The notes beneath the pieces are model-generated. The model did not search any database, was not told where the DNA came from, and was given only the letters and a program-made list of their open reading frames with translations. DNA of 64,000 bases from Daphnia pulex. Taxonomy: Eukaryota; Arthropoda; Branchiopoda; Diplostraca; Daphniidae. The translations under genes were made by a program, and so were the position numbers. Location of the stretch: the NCBI RefSeq assembly GCF_021134715.1, contig NC_060020.1:5952001-6016000 (forward strand), in the 5' to 3' direction. Positions within the stretch are counted from its first letter, which is position 1. The number at the start of each line of letters is the position of its first letter. Below are positions 48,690 through 59,044 of this stretch, in pieces.

Positions 48690-51350
48690 GGCTCATATAA
48701 TTTAATCGAATTTAATTGTGTAGGTAGATTAGTAGACTCTCACCGGCAGTGCCGCCGCAGTTCCACACATAATTTTCCAAGTAATTTTCCCAGAAACAAG
48801 ACATTGTCGAAAAGACAATGAAGACATTTTTCCCAGTATGTAATTGATTCGATAATTTAAAGAAAAAAATACATTTTCTTGTTTCATTTCTCCTAAGACT
48901 CTAGCTGGCTATCAATTGCCTTGACAATCGTATCCGTCATTTCACTCCATCTGGACATATCCGCCGTAAATGTGTCTAGGCCTGCTGCAAACTTTACGAT
49001 ATGTTCACTGATTCCCTTCGTGATGGATGTTCAAATATTTTTCTATGGTTAAAAGTATCCTAACTTTATTTTTTTTAAAGGTTAAAAGATTGCGGAAATT
49101 GTACGAAACCGACGCGTCGTCCTGATTACTTACGGCTTGCTGAAACTGCACGATTGTTGATTGCTATGACCAGTGTGTCACAACAGTCAAACTTAAAAAA
49201 AAAAAAGTTTATCTGTGGCTCGACTGAATTACAGTCCGCTCGCACACACGGCCAGAAAAAAAATGAATGATTTTCTGATTCGTAGTAATTTTTTAAAATT
49301 AGATTCATTCCAAGAATTCGGAAATGAATCCGTCAATGCATAACTTGTTTCTGGATGATGAATGGTTGTGAACGATCGAGATATCGAATATACACTTTGC
49401 GGTTTGATTCTATTGGGTGGAAAATAAAGTTGTATAATTTTGCTGTAATTTGAAGCATAACGAAAGAGCTAAAAGAACGTTATACAATAGATCATGCACG
49501 TCTACTTGTTTCTCTGGAGAAACAAAGACGTTGTGCGCTTTCAATTTTTTCTCTATAAATTCATCCCGCAGTTTCCACATGGCGTGTTCAAAATAAATTT
49601 TGTGTAAGCAATGGAAAAATTTAGATTTTTGCAATCCCCGTACATTTCGTAAAGCATCTTGCTATTATCGTTACATCAGGTACGATTTAAAAAGACAAAT
49701 GAATTTCATGTCCTGTAAAAGCTGAATGGTTGTTTGTATGATGCTAGCTTATTCTGAATAACAAGAACTACAGCAGATTAAATATTCTGTTTGATTTTGA
49801 AGTTTGGACCTAACGACAAGAAGAAAAGGTAAAAAATACTCAAAAAATGGTTAGTCGAGTCTCGATGAAAATTAAAAACTTTTTGTTCTACAGTGATTAT
49901 TTATTAAATGCAGAGTAGTCAACCATTCTTAGAAAACAACTTGGAATTTTGTTAAAAGCCGGTTTTACGACAGCGAACGGTTTCTTTGTCTACGACTGAC
50001 AGCCATTTGTCAAACCACTGTGGGACAGTCAGCTACTGTTCATTGACAATTAATCCTTGAGTAAAGAAAGAACTAGCTCCGCCAGGGTGTACCTAATTAA
50101 AACACAAACAACCATGCGAAATGTTGCTTTTAAACTTTACTTCTCATTTTTCGAACTTCTAGGGCCTTGGAATTGAATTTAATTGCGAAAACGTTTCCGT
50201 CAAAAAAATAAGTCAAAACTATGACGTCACAATTGGCCTAGCAGTCAGTCAGAGAAACTGTGAACGCTTTCAACGACTTTTGAGTCGATTTGACGATTTT
50301 AAACGAAACGTGCCCCATAACCATTGGTTAGCGCTTAACCTTAACGTTTCCTGAAGTTGAAGATTTGTACTCTGAACTCTTCATATATAGCGCCATTTTC
50401 ATTGTAAACGATTAACAATGTAAAAAGAAGATAGATGTCGCTAGTAGCCTGTCATCATGGCGGTTGTATTTTAAAAATGTGTGTGTTGGGCTCGTCTCTG
50501 ATCTCTCCATTCGACCATTCCCCAATGTTTAGGTGATTAGTAAATGAAATCCTTGATGGGGGAAAAACCCTCAAACATCTTGATAAAAGGCAAACGGAAC
50601 CGGATCTACTGATTCGCTCGAAAATCATCAAAGAATAAATGTTACTAGTCACCTATTCGCTTCATGAAAATAAACCTGGGAGCTAGACCAAGGAAAACAG
50701 GTGACTGGAGTTGGATCATCTATCATTATTGGTGACACAAGTGACGAAATGACAGATCGCGTTACCTTAAATATCGAAAGAAAGGCCAATGGAATTGGAC
50801 GTTCAACATTGGCGCTGGATCTCGAAAACGAAATCACGGGAGTTGAATCTTCTATCGTGAACCAGGAAGTGCCGGTGTGGCGGCAAAAAATTGGTAGAAA
50901 AAATTGTTCAAGTTTCACTTTGCTACAAGTGTTTCAAGTTCAAATATTTTTGAATTTGATTCACAGACAAAGTTGTGAGGTACAAAAACAGGCCTGATCT
51001 GCAGTGGTTCTACAAGCATGATCTATAAATCAGAGGTCTACGAACTGTAGTCTGCTAGACCCGATTTTGACGTTTCGTCTGCTAATTCTTGAAAATAAAA
51101 TTGGGGCATCCGCTTGGTGTGCTGGCTGTCCGGGTCAGTCATACTTTCCATGGGGAAGTATACGGAAAGGAAGATTTTTTCGCTTAAACTTAACATTTTA
51201 CGTTAAACTAATTGTTTTACATGAGCATCCATCAACTTTATTAAGTGTATCGTTGAAAACAAGACAGTACTTGTTAACCAGGGTTATACCCTAATTGTTA
51301 ATAAACAGGAGAATCGAAGGTTTCCATGAAATGCACTACATCTATTTCCC

Positions 51351-51430
51351 TCCAAATTCTTAATGTTACAACATACCTAAATTTGAATTGATGCGAAAAT
51401 GGATTATCATTAAAACCTTTAAGAAAAAGC
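51351..51430. repeat. Dispersed repeat R1, first copy
   Basis: The words CTCCAAATTCTTAATGTTACAAC and GCGAAAATGGATTATCATTA recur with few changes at 51853-51935, and the first word also recurs at about 54265-54290. The three copies share one orientation. Confidence 0.7.
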
Positions 51431-51532
51431 ATGTCATGCACATTATACATGCTAACATTATAGAACTAGAAAAGTTACTTACCCCAGAACATTTCTTATA
51501 AATAAAAGTCAACGTTTAAAATATTGTGGATT

Positions 51533-51621
51533 AGCGATCCAAGCCCTGACGTGGCTGGGAGAAGAATGATACACGAGGTAAGGTGATTTTGAAATTTGTT
51601 CTCCTTTCGTCGTCCGTTTTG
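51533..51621. repeat. Dispersed repeat R2, first copy
   Basis: About 90 bp, including GATCCAAGCCCTGACGTGG and GATACACGAGGTAAGGTGAT, recur near 54697-54790 with a handful of differences. Confidence 0.75.
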
Positions 51622-51841
51622 CAATGCAAAATGCAAAATCTTTCATGTGTCTTGGAATATTACGTTACATGTAATATAACACCAATCATTGGATGATGCA
51701 CATTGTAATCTGTGAAAATAAAAAAAAAATATGTGTTGAAATGGTGATAAAGGATATCGAATCCTTTACGTTTTATGGGCTGCTAGTCGGTGCTCCTTCA
51801 TTTCCCTTTTCCCTTCGAGACCTTTCGGAAATGTCACGTCG

Positions 51842-51935
51842 CATCTATTTCCCTCCAAAGTCTTAATGTTACAACATACCGAAATTTGAATCAATGCGAA
51901 AGTGGATTATCATTAAAACCTTTAAGAAAAAAAGG
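51842..51935. repeat. Dispersed repeat R1, second copy
   Basis: This is the second copy of the R1 block, differing from the first by scattered substitutions such as AAAGTC for AAATTC. Confidence 0.7.
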
Positions 51936-52121
51936 TTGTATTTATTTACTAGATTATCAAGACCTTTGGCCCCTACCAACATTTTTACGACAGCTTCGGC
52001 CACTTGCACTTTCTTTTTCCCTAGTGTTTTTGGTGTAACGGTCGGCCGCCAGGCTCGATGATCATAGATTCTGACTTTTTCTCTTTAGCCTCAAAATGCT
52101 TTAAAGCTTCATTCGAATTTT

Positions 52122-52268
52122 GCTGTTTTAAAAACAAGAAGTATCCATTCTTCGGTGGTTTTTCAGGAACAGCTTTCTATAAAATGAAAACCGCCGAAAA
52201 AAATTGTGAGGCAATGCTTAAATAAATAAACTGAGTTAAAAACTACTTTTTCGCATTTGTTAAAGTTT
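52122..52268. repeat. Segmental repeat R3, first copy
   Basis: About 147 bp that recur at 53701-53847 with very few differences. They cover the start of the last exon of the decayed minus-strand gene. Confidence 0.85.
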
Positions 52269-52668
52269 TCGGACGGTTTTCTTCAGGATCTACCCCATCA
52301 GAACTGCCCTCCTCAAAAACAATAGGAAAAACTTCTAAGTCTTCGAACAATGTTTATGGACGACCCCTTATTCCTGTAAACTCTCGTGAATCTCAGTATC
52401 ACTTATCAGGGCCTGAAAAAGATTTGACAAAGCCTTAAACAAGTCACTTATTTAGTGTTAAATTCTATTACTCCAAACAAGTGAGGCCAATTTTAATTTT
52501 TGGATTATTGAAAGCCGACACCTAAAGGATATTTCAAACATATTAATTACTTGGGTAAAATTTTAATTTCCCTTAAATTTTTAAAATTGCCTTGGACAAT
52601 GCCATAATTCTTCGTAAGCATCTTGATTCATTTATCGTTACCCACGATGCAGCATCTTCTAAAACTTC

Positions 52669-52848
52669 GGCAAGGATCCGATAATGTCGCAAATGATTCT
52701 ATCGAACAATTTGATTTGTTACTTATTGATTAAAAAAAGTGACGTCTTTTGAACATGAATTTTACAACATCGTTTACATACCTGAACATGTAACCATCGG
52801 TTTATACATTCTGCTGCTGAGTAATATTTAAACTTGATCTGAAATTAT
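52669..52848. repeat. Segmental repeat R4, first copy
   Basis: About 180 bp that recur at 53853-54032 and include the PH-like exon. In the second copy R3 and R4 are directly adjacent, so roughly 400 bp between them were lost. Confidence 0.85.
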
Positions 52849-53700
52849 AAAACACAGAAGACAAAAAATTTAACATTAACTTGTCTTTACATCAAAACAC
52901 GCATCGATCAGATAACAATTTGAAAAACAATGCAAAGGTTAAATTTAAACCATTTAAAACGGGTTCAATGTCAAAGCTCAAATTTAAACAAATAAAACGG
53001 GATCAATGACGCTTGGGACATGTAAAATTCTTCAATCTTACAGACGTCTCCCGACAATAATGTTTCTTCAGCTTTCGATTCGTCAGCAGGCCATACTTTG
53101 GATCGCCTTTCCTTCAACTCTTTCTTCTTTTCGAAAAATGTTGATCTTACTATTATCATGCTATATTATTATCTTACTTCTATCGAAAAGTATAAATAAA
53201 AATATATATAAAAATATAAAACCATCTAGAAAGAAAAAATCTGGTCGTATGGTTCAGACTGATGTATGGACAGACAGAGTGCCAACTTTCGGTTTTGTAC
53301 TCGCTGGCTGAAAAAAAATCATATTTAATTTGTTTTAAGGCTAATTAATTCAATTTCAGCAGAAACTTTATTACCTGTCCATCTTCAGCCTTTTGAGCAG
53401 CCTTTCGTTTCATAATATTGTCACGGGCAAACTGGTTAGTACACTCGTTGATGAAAACCACTTGTAAAAAGCACCGTAATGCTGGCCAACGACACGGCAC
53501 AGAACAAGACGGTGGCCTTCACCATTGGCTAACTACACTATTTGTCTTAAATACTACACTAACCTAACCAATGGTGCCCTAATGGAACTAACACATTCAC
53601 ACACAAACTAGAACTAACACGCACACAAGCAAGAGATTAACATACGCACAGGAGAAGAGAGAACTAGCATCCACTCAGCGTGCTCAGCAGACGAGAATTT

Positions 53701-54032
53701 TGTTGTTTTAAAAACAAGAAGTATCCATTCTTCGGTGGTTTTTCAGAAACAGCTTTCTATAAAATGAAAACCGCCGAAAAAAATTGTGAGGCAATGCTTG
53801 AATAATTAAACTGAGTTAAAAACTACTTTTTCGCATTTGTTAAAGTTGTACCAAGGTTCTGATAATGTCGCAAATGATTCTATCAAACAATTTGTTTTGT
53901 TACTTATTGATTAAAAAAAGTGACGTCTTTTGAACATAAATTTTACAACATCGTTTACTTACCTGAACATGTGGAACATGTCGTTTTTTACATTCTGCTG
54001 CTGAGTAATATTTACACTTGATCTGAAATTAT
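53701..54032. repeat. Segmental repeats R3 and R4, second copies
   Basis: R3 (53701-53847) and R4 (53853-54032) lie side by side here. The PH-like exon is altered near its 3' end, where TGGAACATGTCG replaces TAACCATCGG, and cannot be read through. Confidence 0.8.
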
Positions 54033-55879
54033 AGGAAATGTCAGGTAAGCTCATTGGAATATTAGTCTTCACAGGCTCGATCAGACCTGGAAATGTATAG
54101 TAGACTCGTGTTAAGAAGACCACGTGTTACCAACTTGTTGAAATTGCTTTTTTCGACACTTTAACAGTGTAAGAACTAAGGGCCACATCGCCAAGTGCAT
54201 TCCTCCCCTTTGTCTAAGGCTCAGTCTCGTTTGACCTTTCGGAAATGTCGCGTCACATTTTTCTCCCTCCAAATTCTTAATGTTACAACGCATATTTCCT
54301 GCCGCCCTTTGTCGAGGCACGTCGGCCAGAGGCGGGCTCATTTTCTTCTTGGGTCTTGCCTCTTCCTGATGTTTTTCTTTGAAATGGCCACTAACATTAT
54401 CGTATCTATTATTTTTATTCTTTTAAGCTGTGGATTTTGCTCCTGTCTAACAAGTGTTGCGCTTTAGATGAAGACATTGTATATATTTAGGTATCTGCTG
54501 GGTGATGATAAATGACTTTGGGTGACATGATGGAGGAGGAAGACGAAGATGAGGAAGAGGAAATAGATATTAAGGATCTCCGTGCTAAAGCTGTAAAGAG
54601 TGCAAAACCCGAGAAGTCCAGTATGTCTAGTGAAAATTTGTAAATTTTCACTAGTAAAATCAAGAGTGAAGTCAAACGTTAAAAAAATTATGGAAAAGCG
54701 ATCCAAGTCCTGACGTGGATGGGAGAAGAACAAGAATGATACACGAGGTAGGGTGATTTTGAAATTTTTTGTCCTTTCGTCGTCCGTTCTGTTAAGTGAG
54801 GGGAATCAAGCATGACCGTTAGGGGCAGCACTGACAGGAAGGAAATGGGGTCAGGCAACCCAAAAATCAAATGGGCGTTTCACTGCGCAAAGTACGAAGT
54901 AAGTCAAAGAGGACCATTATCGAACACGTCCAAAAAAGTTATCGTTCCGTTTTTCTTTGAAATGTTAGTCTCCTTTTCAAAAGACCACTCTTTATCTGTA
55001 CTTGTATCATGCTTCTGTATCGGGCTTGCAACATGTGCGAAAACAAAAGCATAGCAGACTACTTTAATCGTCTAATTAGCAATAAAATAAGATATCGATT
55101 AGAATTTATTAAAAATCGACCCCCCTTATAAAACTAAGCCATAAAAAAATGATAAAAGCGGTTGGAAGATCGATCCTGCCCACTAAGTCATCAACTACAG
55201 ATCCAAACGAGGGCAGCTGTTTCAAACACGATGAATTGATTACCCAACAATTTTGAGTCTTCCATGAATGTGCCTACTACCCAGCCACTTGCCGTAGGAA
55301 GATCAATCCTGCCGCTTGACTCGTCCAATTCGTCTATCGATTCCGAAGAGACCCAACACCTTACCGGATTTTAAAACAGAAGTAACAGGAATCGGTTTTT
55401 CCACAGGCCCCGTTTCCGTCAAGCAGACTACAGCGATAACACTAAACACAGGAAAAAATTGTAAGGATTTTCCATATCTGTCGATTCAATTGACGACGCT
55501 ATACCCATGAATTTACAAGTCGATAAAGAAATTAAGAGGCTTGGATTTTCAAACGTCGTTTGATCAATAATTTTCACAATTGCAAAACAATGATGGCGGG
55601 AATTGGTTTTCAAATCGTAACACCTTAATATTACACACACATGACTAATAAACAATATGCTCTTTTTTTAAGTTCAGCTGGTCATGTTCGAATTGATAAA
55701 TACAAATTACCTGAAATGTTCTTAGTTGTTATACTTTTAGTTTCTTTTTAGTTGAAAACTAGCAATCCTAATAATAGAAATATTTCTAACTCTTACATAA
55801 TCAATAGAACACAGGGCCAACACACCTTTTCCGCTGATCCCATGTATTTTGGAAGAATTCAGTAACGTTTTAAGAAATT
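54033..55879. other. Spacer with fragments of repeats and open pieces
   Basis: This contains repeat R1 (near 54265), R2 (54697-54790), an acidic open piece at 54527-54643 described separately, an open piece ending at a GTAAGT donor near 54899, and two related segments at 55155-55200 and 55290-55330 that both read VGRSILP followed by Ser/Asp-rich sequence. No intact gene can be assembled. Confidence 0.35.
54527..54643 (+). pseudogene. Acidic-tract fragment, possibly nucleoplasmin-like
   Basis: The frame reads MMEEEDEDEEEEIDIKDLRA and continues with Lys/Ser-rich sequence to TAA. An acidic tract followed by a basic tail recalls nucleoplasmin-family histone chaperones. No core domain was found upstream and the fragment is only 38 residues, so the assignment is tentative. 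Confidence 0.25.
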
Positions 55880-57482
55880 TCAGCAATCGTAGAACAAACT
55901 CGCCAACGGATACCTTATGACGAATGCCAACATACTGCAAACAACCTGAATACATATCGTAATTCAGAATCACTGAAAGCAAAAACGGAAAAAAATCAAT
56001 AAAGTGACATACTTGTAAAGCTAACAGATATGCGGCCAAATTCTTCTCGTGTGTTGGGCCCACCAACTTGAGCGCCAAATTTATTAAAGTACAGTTCGTT
56101 CCTGTAGACAGTTCTTTATCTTTGTCTGTACGCTCCACTTTAATTAAGCCTAACATTTGGTATACTTTTAAGACTAGACGACCCAAAGAATTCAGTGATT
56201 TCTCCTTAAATGGAAATACACTTGGATCTAAACAACCAGTGTCCTGGTTTAACCTAAAAATTGTTTAACCATAAAGTATAAGTATTATTCAAAAATCCAA
56301 GCGTAAAGGAAAAATGTTTTAGATCAAACCTTGGTAACCGATGTCGAGGACAAGGCAAAATATGGAAAAGTTGGGGCAAAGAAAAAATGAAGTTGGCAAT
56401 CTGAGGAATGAAGAACAACAAGGCAGTTTTACTAAAGTGCCCAAGGATGGCTACTACTGCTACTGTCATTCCAGAAAAATAGCAGAATGTGTCACCAACA
56501 AAAACACGAGCTGGATACCTAAATTAAATGAAGTCTTTAATATAAGGCAAAATAGATTTTTCTTTTAACCACAAGTGTAGTGTACACTTACTTGTTTAAA
56601 TGATATAGAGCAAAGCTAGTAAAAAAGAATGGGATCATGAAATAAAGTGAAAACAAATGATTGGCCCAACAGTCTCCATTCAATTCAATAACATTGAATA
56701 GGATAAGGGAAGCTGCTATAACTACAGACTGTCCAACTTCCAAACCATTGACTCCAGCGTAAATGTTAATTGCATTAGTGCAGAACACCGCTAGCATTCC
56801 CATGTATACATAGTACAAGGCACCTATAATTTAAAATAAATACTATTTATGTTCAATGTTTTAATGGATAAATTGTTCTCTTACTCAAATCCAAATCATG
56901 CCCAAGCAAAAATCTGAGTGGTTTTGGGATAATAATTGTGGTTGAATTGAAGTTTGTATAATAAACCATCAACAGTGGCAGTGAAGCCACAGTTGGAAGT
57001 AAGAGTTTGTGTCGCCATTTCAAGTTTAATACATCATCAGCGAATCCCAGTAAAACCATGCAGCATATTGAAAGTAATGCTGCCATAAACTGCACAAACT
57101 GTAAAAACAAATATTTAAAATATATAAATTTAACATTTATTTATGAAAAATTATTTACCTCTTGATGAGGGAATCCCCATTCCTTGTTAAAGAAATGTTT
57201 ACTGAACGGGAAGGGAATGAATATAAACATAACAATAAGAAAAATGCAGCTAGTAATGACTCCAGTAGCTTCTGGTCTAAAATGATTTAAATAGATACCA
57301 TTACATCTTTTCCAAAACATATAACGTGACAAAATTTACAATTCCGGTTTGTTTTTCTTGTTCAAGTCGACACCGGAAAGGTGGGCTTTTACAAACATAT
57401 CCTTGAATTTGGGTACTATGTTTAGGATTACAGAGTACCCCATAATCGACAAAATGATATTAACAACCAACACTCCCCACAT
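55880..57482 (-). CDS. DPAGT1: UDP-GlcNAc:dolichyl-phosphate GlcNAc-1-phosphotransferase
   Basis: The enzyme catalyses the first step of N-glycan precursor assembly, moving GlcNAc-1-phosphate from UDP-GlcNAc to dolichyl phosphate in the ER membrane; it is the tunicamycin target. Exons are 57340-57482, 57159-57276, 56885-57098, 56592-56823, 56330-56518, 56013-56253 and 55880-55945, giving 400 residues (human 408). Multiple membrane segments are evident. Signature motifs are [18 protein letters not shown] (Asp108-Asp109), [13 protein letters not shown] (173-185), [14 protein letters not shown] and CPRHRLPR (Arg294-His295-Arg296). The small last exon encodes [18 protein letters not shown], matching the family C-terminus. 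It is divergently arranged with DYNC2LI1, with 228 bp between start codons, so a shared promoter is likely. Confidence 0.96.
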
Positions 57483-57710
57483 TTTCGATATTCAATTTTT
57501 TAACAAATGTAAAATATCAAAAACTCAACTCTTCTCTTCTACATCCTGTGGTGACGACTGCCTTGTTACCATGACAACCTTTGGGTGATGAATCATAACA
57601 AGTTGGAAGTTGCCGGTATTATAATATTTTTAGCGTGAAGAAAAGTGTTTTAAATAGAAATTAGCGAACAAAAGTAACGGAAAATCATATTCTTCATTAA
57701 AATATTAAGA
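57483..57710. promoter_or_regulatory. Bidirectional promoter between DPAGT1 and DYNC2LI1
   Basis: Only 228 bp separate the two start codons. No TATA box is obvious on either side, in line with divergent housekeeping promoters. Control of both genes from this segment is inferred from spacing. Confidence 0.55.
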
Positions 57711-58987
57711 ATGAATAAATCAGAAGAACTTTGGAATATTGTAGTAAAAGAAGGGCTAAATAATTACAATAACCGGAAGGAGCAACCGGAACTACAAACT
57801 CTTTTTTTAGTCGGAACTCCAAAATCGGTAAAAGGCTACCAATTGATATTTCTCTTGTGTGTGTTTGTTTACTCCATACTAAAAAGAATCTTAACTTCTC
57901 TTCGAATTAATTTAGGGAAAAACAACTCTAATCCATGCATTTCTCGATAAAGATGATGAACCTAAGGCTTCCCTTCCTGTTGAATATACATATATTCGGA
58001 GAACCAATAAGCATATGGTATGTAAGAACTAAATTAATCTATTAAATCCATTGTAAAGTTCTTGAATTCTCATATCAGGTAAAAGATATATGTTATATCT
58101 GGGAAGTAGACATTACCAACATTACTTTTGTCTCTCAATTAACCAAGAGTGAGGGTTTGGAGAAGATTTCTTTGCTGCTAGTGATTGATTTGTTGCACGT
58201 TCAGGATCTTTGGAATGCCTTTGAAACCGTTGAGTCATTTAAGAAGAATATGGAGGCCGAAACGAAAACTATTGTAAACTTTGGGATTATTGGTATGAAA
58301 TACGATTTATTTGAGGTAATAATATTCTATGCTGGTTTTTAAAATTCTGAGAAAAAAACTTATATACTTAACGGTGCGGAAAATAAGGATTTAACAACGG
58401 AAAAAAAGCTGATACTTTGTCGAATTACTAAGCACTACGCTACAATATTAGATGGTCATTTGATTTTTTGTGCCAAAAAGAACCGAACTACACTGAAGGT
58501 CGCAAAAGATCTATTTTCACACTTGGCATTCACAACAAAGTTTAGGTAAATAATTGAACTACAGTTTAACCATGTTATGAACGCGTAACTGATGCAGAGT
58601 AATTGCTACAACTCTAATTTTAGCCATCAACTCAGATTCGACTTGAGCTCCCCTATAATTATACCCAGAGGTGGAGAGAATAAAAGTGAAATAAACTATT
58701 TACATCACACATTTGAGACTCAGTTTGCTCACAAGGTCAGTGAGATTTTGAATCATTTTAAACCAACCACCGTGTTAATTTTAAGCTCACACATTGGGGA
58801 AATGCAAATAGAGGGTTGAATTGTATAGATGCCAGTTGATTTTTATAGCTAAATAATCATTTTTTAATTATTCAAGCCGATTGTTACCAAACGGGATGAC
58901 GACGACCCTGCCGAAGATCTAAATTATACAAATGATGTTATCGATAAGCGGCGGGAAAAATGCCTTGAAGAAAGCGGAAAACCTTAA
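57711..58987 (+). CDS. DYNC2LI1: Cytoplasmic dynein 2 light intermediate chain 1
   Basis: This subunit of the dynein-2 motor drives retrograde intraflagellar transport in cilia. Exons are 57711-57827, 57916-58017, 58079-58315, 58388-58545, 58624-58735 and 58877-58987, joining in phase to 278 residues. The P-loop is split by intron 1 (LFLVGTPKS then GKTTLIHAFL, Gly35-Thr42). Other family landmarks are PVEYTYIRR, the strand LLLVIDLLHVQDLW, IIGMKYDLFE, KHYATILDGHLIFCAKK and the acidic DDDDPAED tail region. The protein is about 70 residues shorter than human (351), mainly because the helical insert before IIGMKYD is missing. The donor at 58736 was preferred to reading on to a stop at 58819 because it leads to the conserved C-terminus. 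Confidence 0.88.
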
Positions 58988-59044
58988 TTTGAGTTGAGGC
59001 AACCGGTAAGACAAAAAAAATTCTTGCAGTTTTCAGAAAAATTA

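Larger units (their letters stand above)
48690..52020. other. Spacer with scattered coding-like remnants
   Basis: No intact gene was found. On the minus strand a piece at about 48899-49020 reads KGISEHIVKFAAGLDTFTAD and ends in a stop, with a possible upstream exon ending at a GTAAGT donor near 49130; the junction could not be made convincing. Plus-strand 50700-50920 is open without family likeness. Segments near 51351, 51533 and 51842 recur at 54251 and 54697. Confidence 0.35.
52021..53159 (-). pseudogene. Decayed minus-strand gene with PH-domain-like exon (CNK-like)
   Basis: Minus-strand pieces look like successive exons. 52971-53159 reads KKKELKERRSKVWPADESK and on to GDVCKIEEFY. 52783-52841 is bounded by AG and GTATGT and reads IKFKYYSAAECINRWLHVQ, which resembles the last strand and helix of a PH domain as in connector-enhancer-of-KSR proteins. 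52250-52370 reads LFEDLEVFPIVFEEGSSDGV after an in-frame TAA. 52021-52176 reads KAVPEKPPKNGYFLFLKQQN and ends in TAG. The stop and uncertain junctions suggest decay. The CNK likeness rests on one short exon. Confidence 0.35.

Noticed and set aside
54111-54341. Minus-strand frame reading MRCNIKNLEGEKCDATFPKG
   Set aside because: Its core coincides with dispersed repeat R1, whose other copies do not keep the frame.
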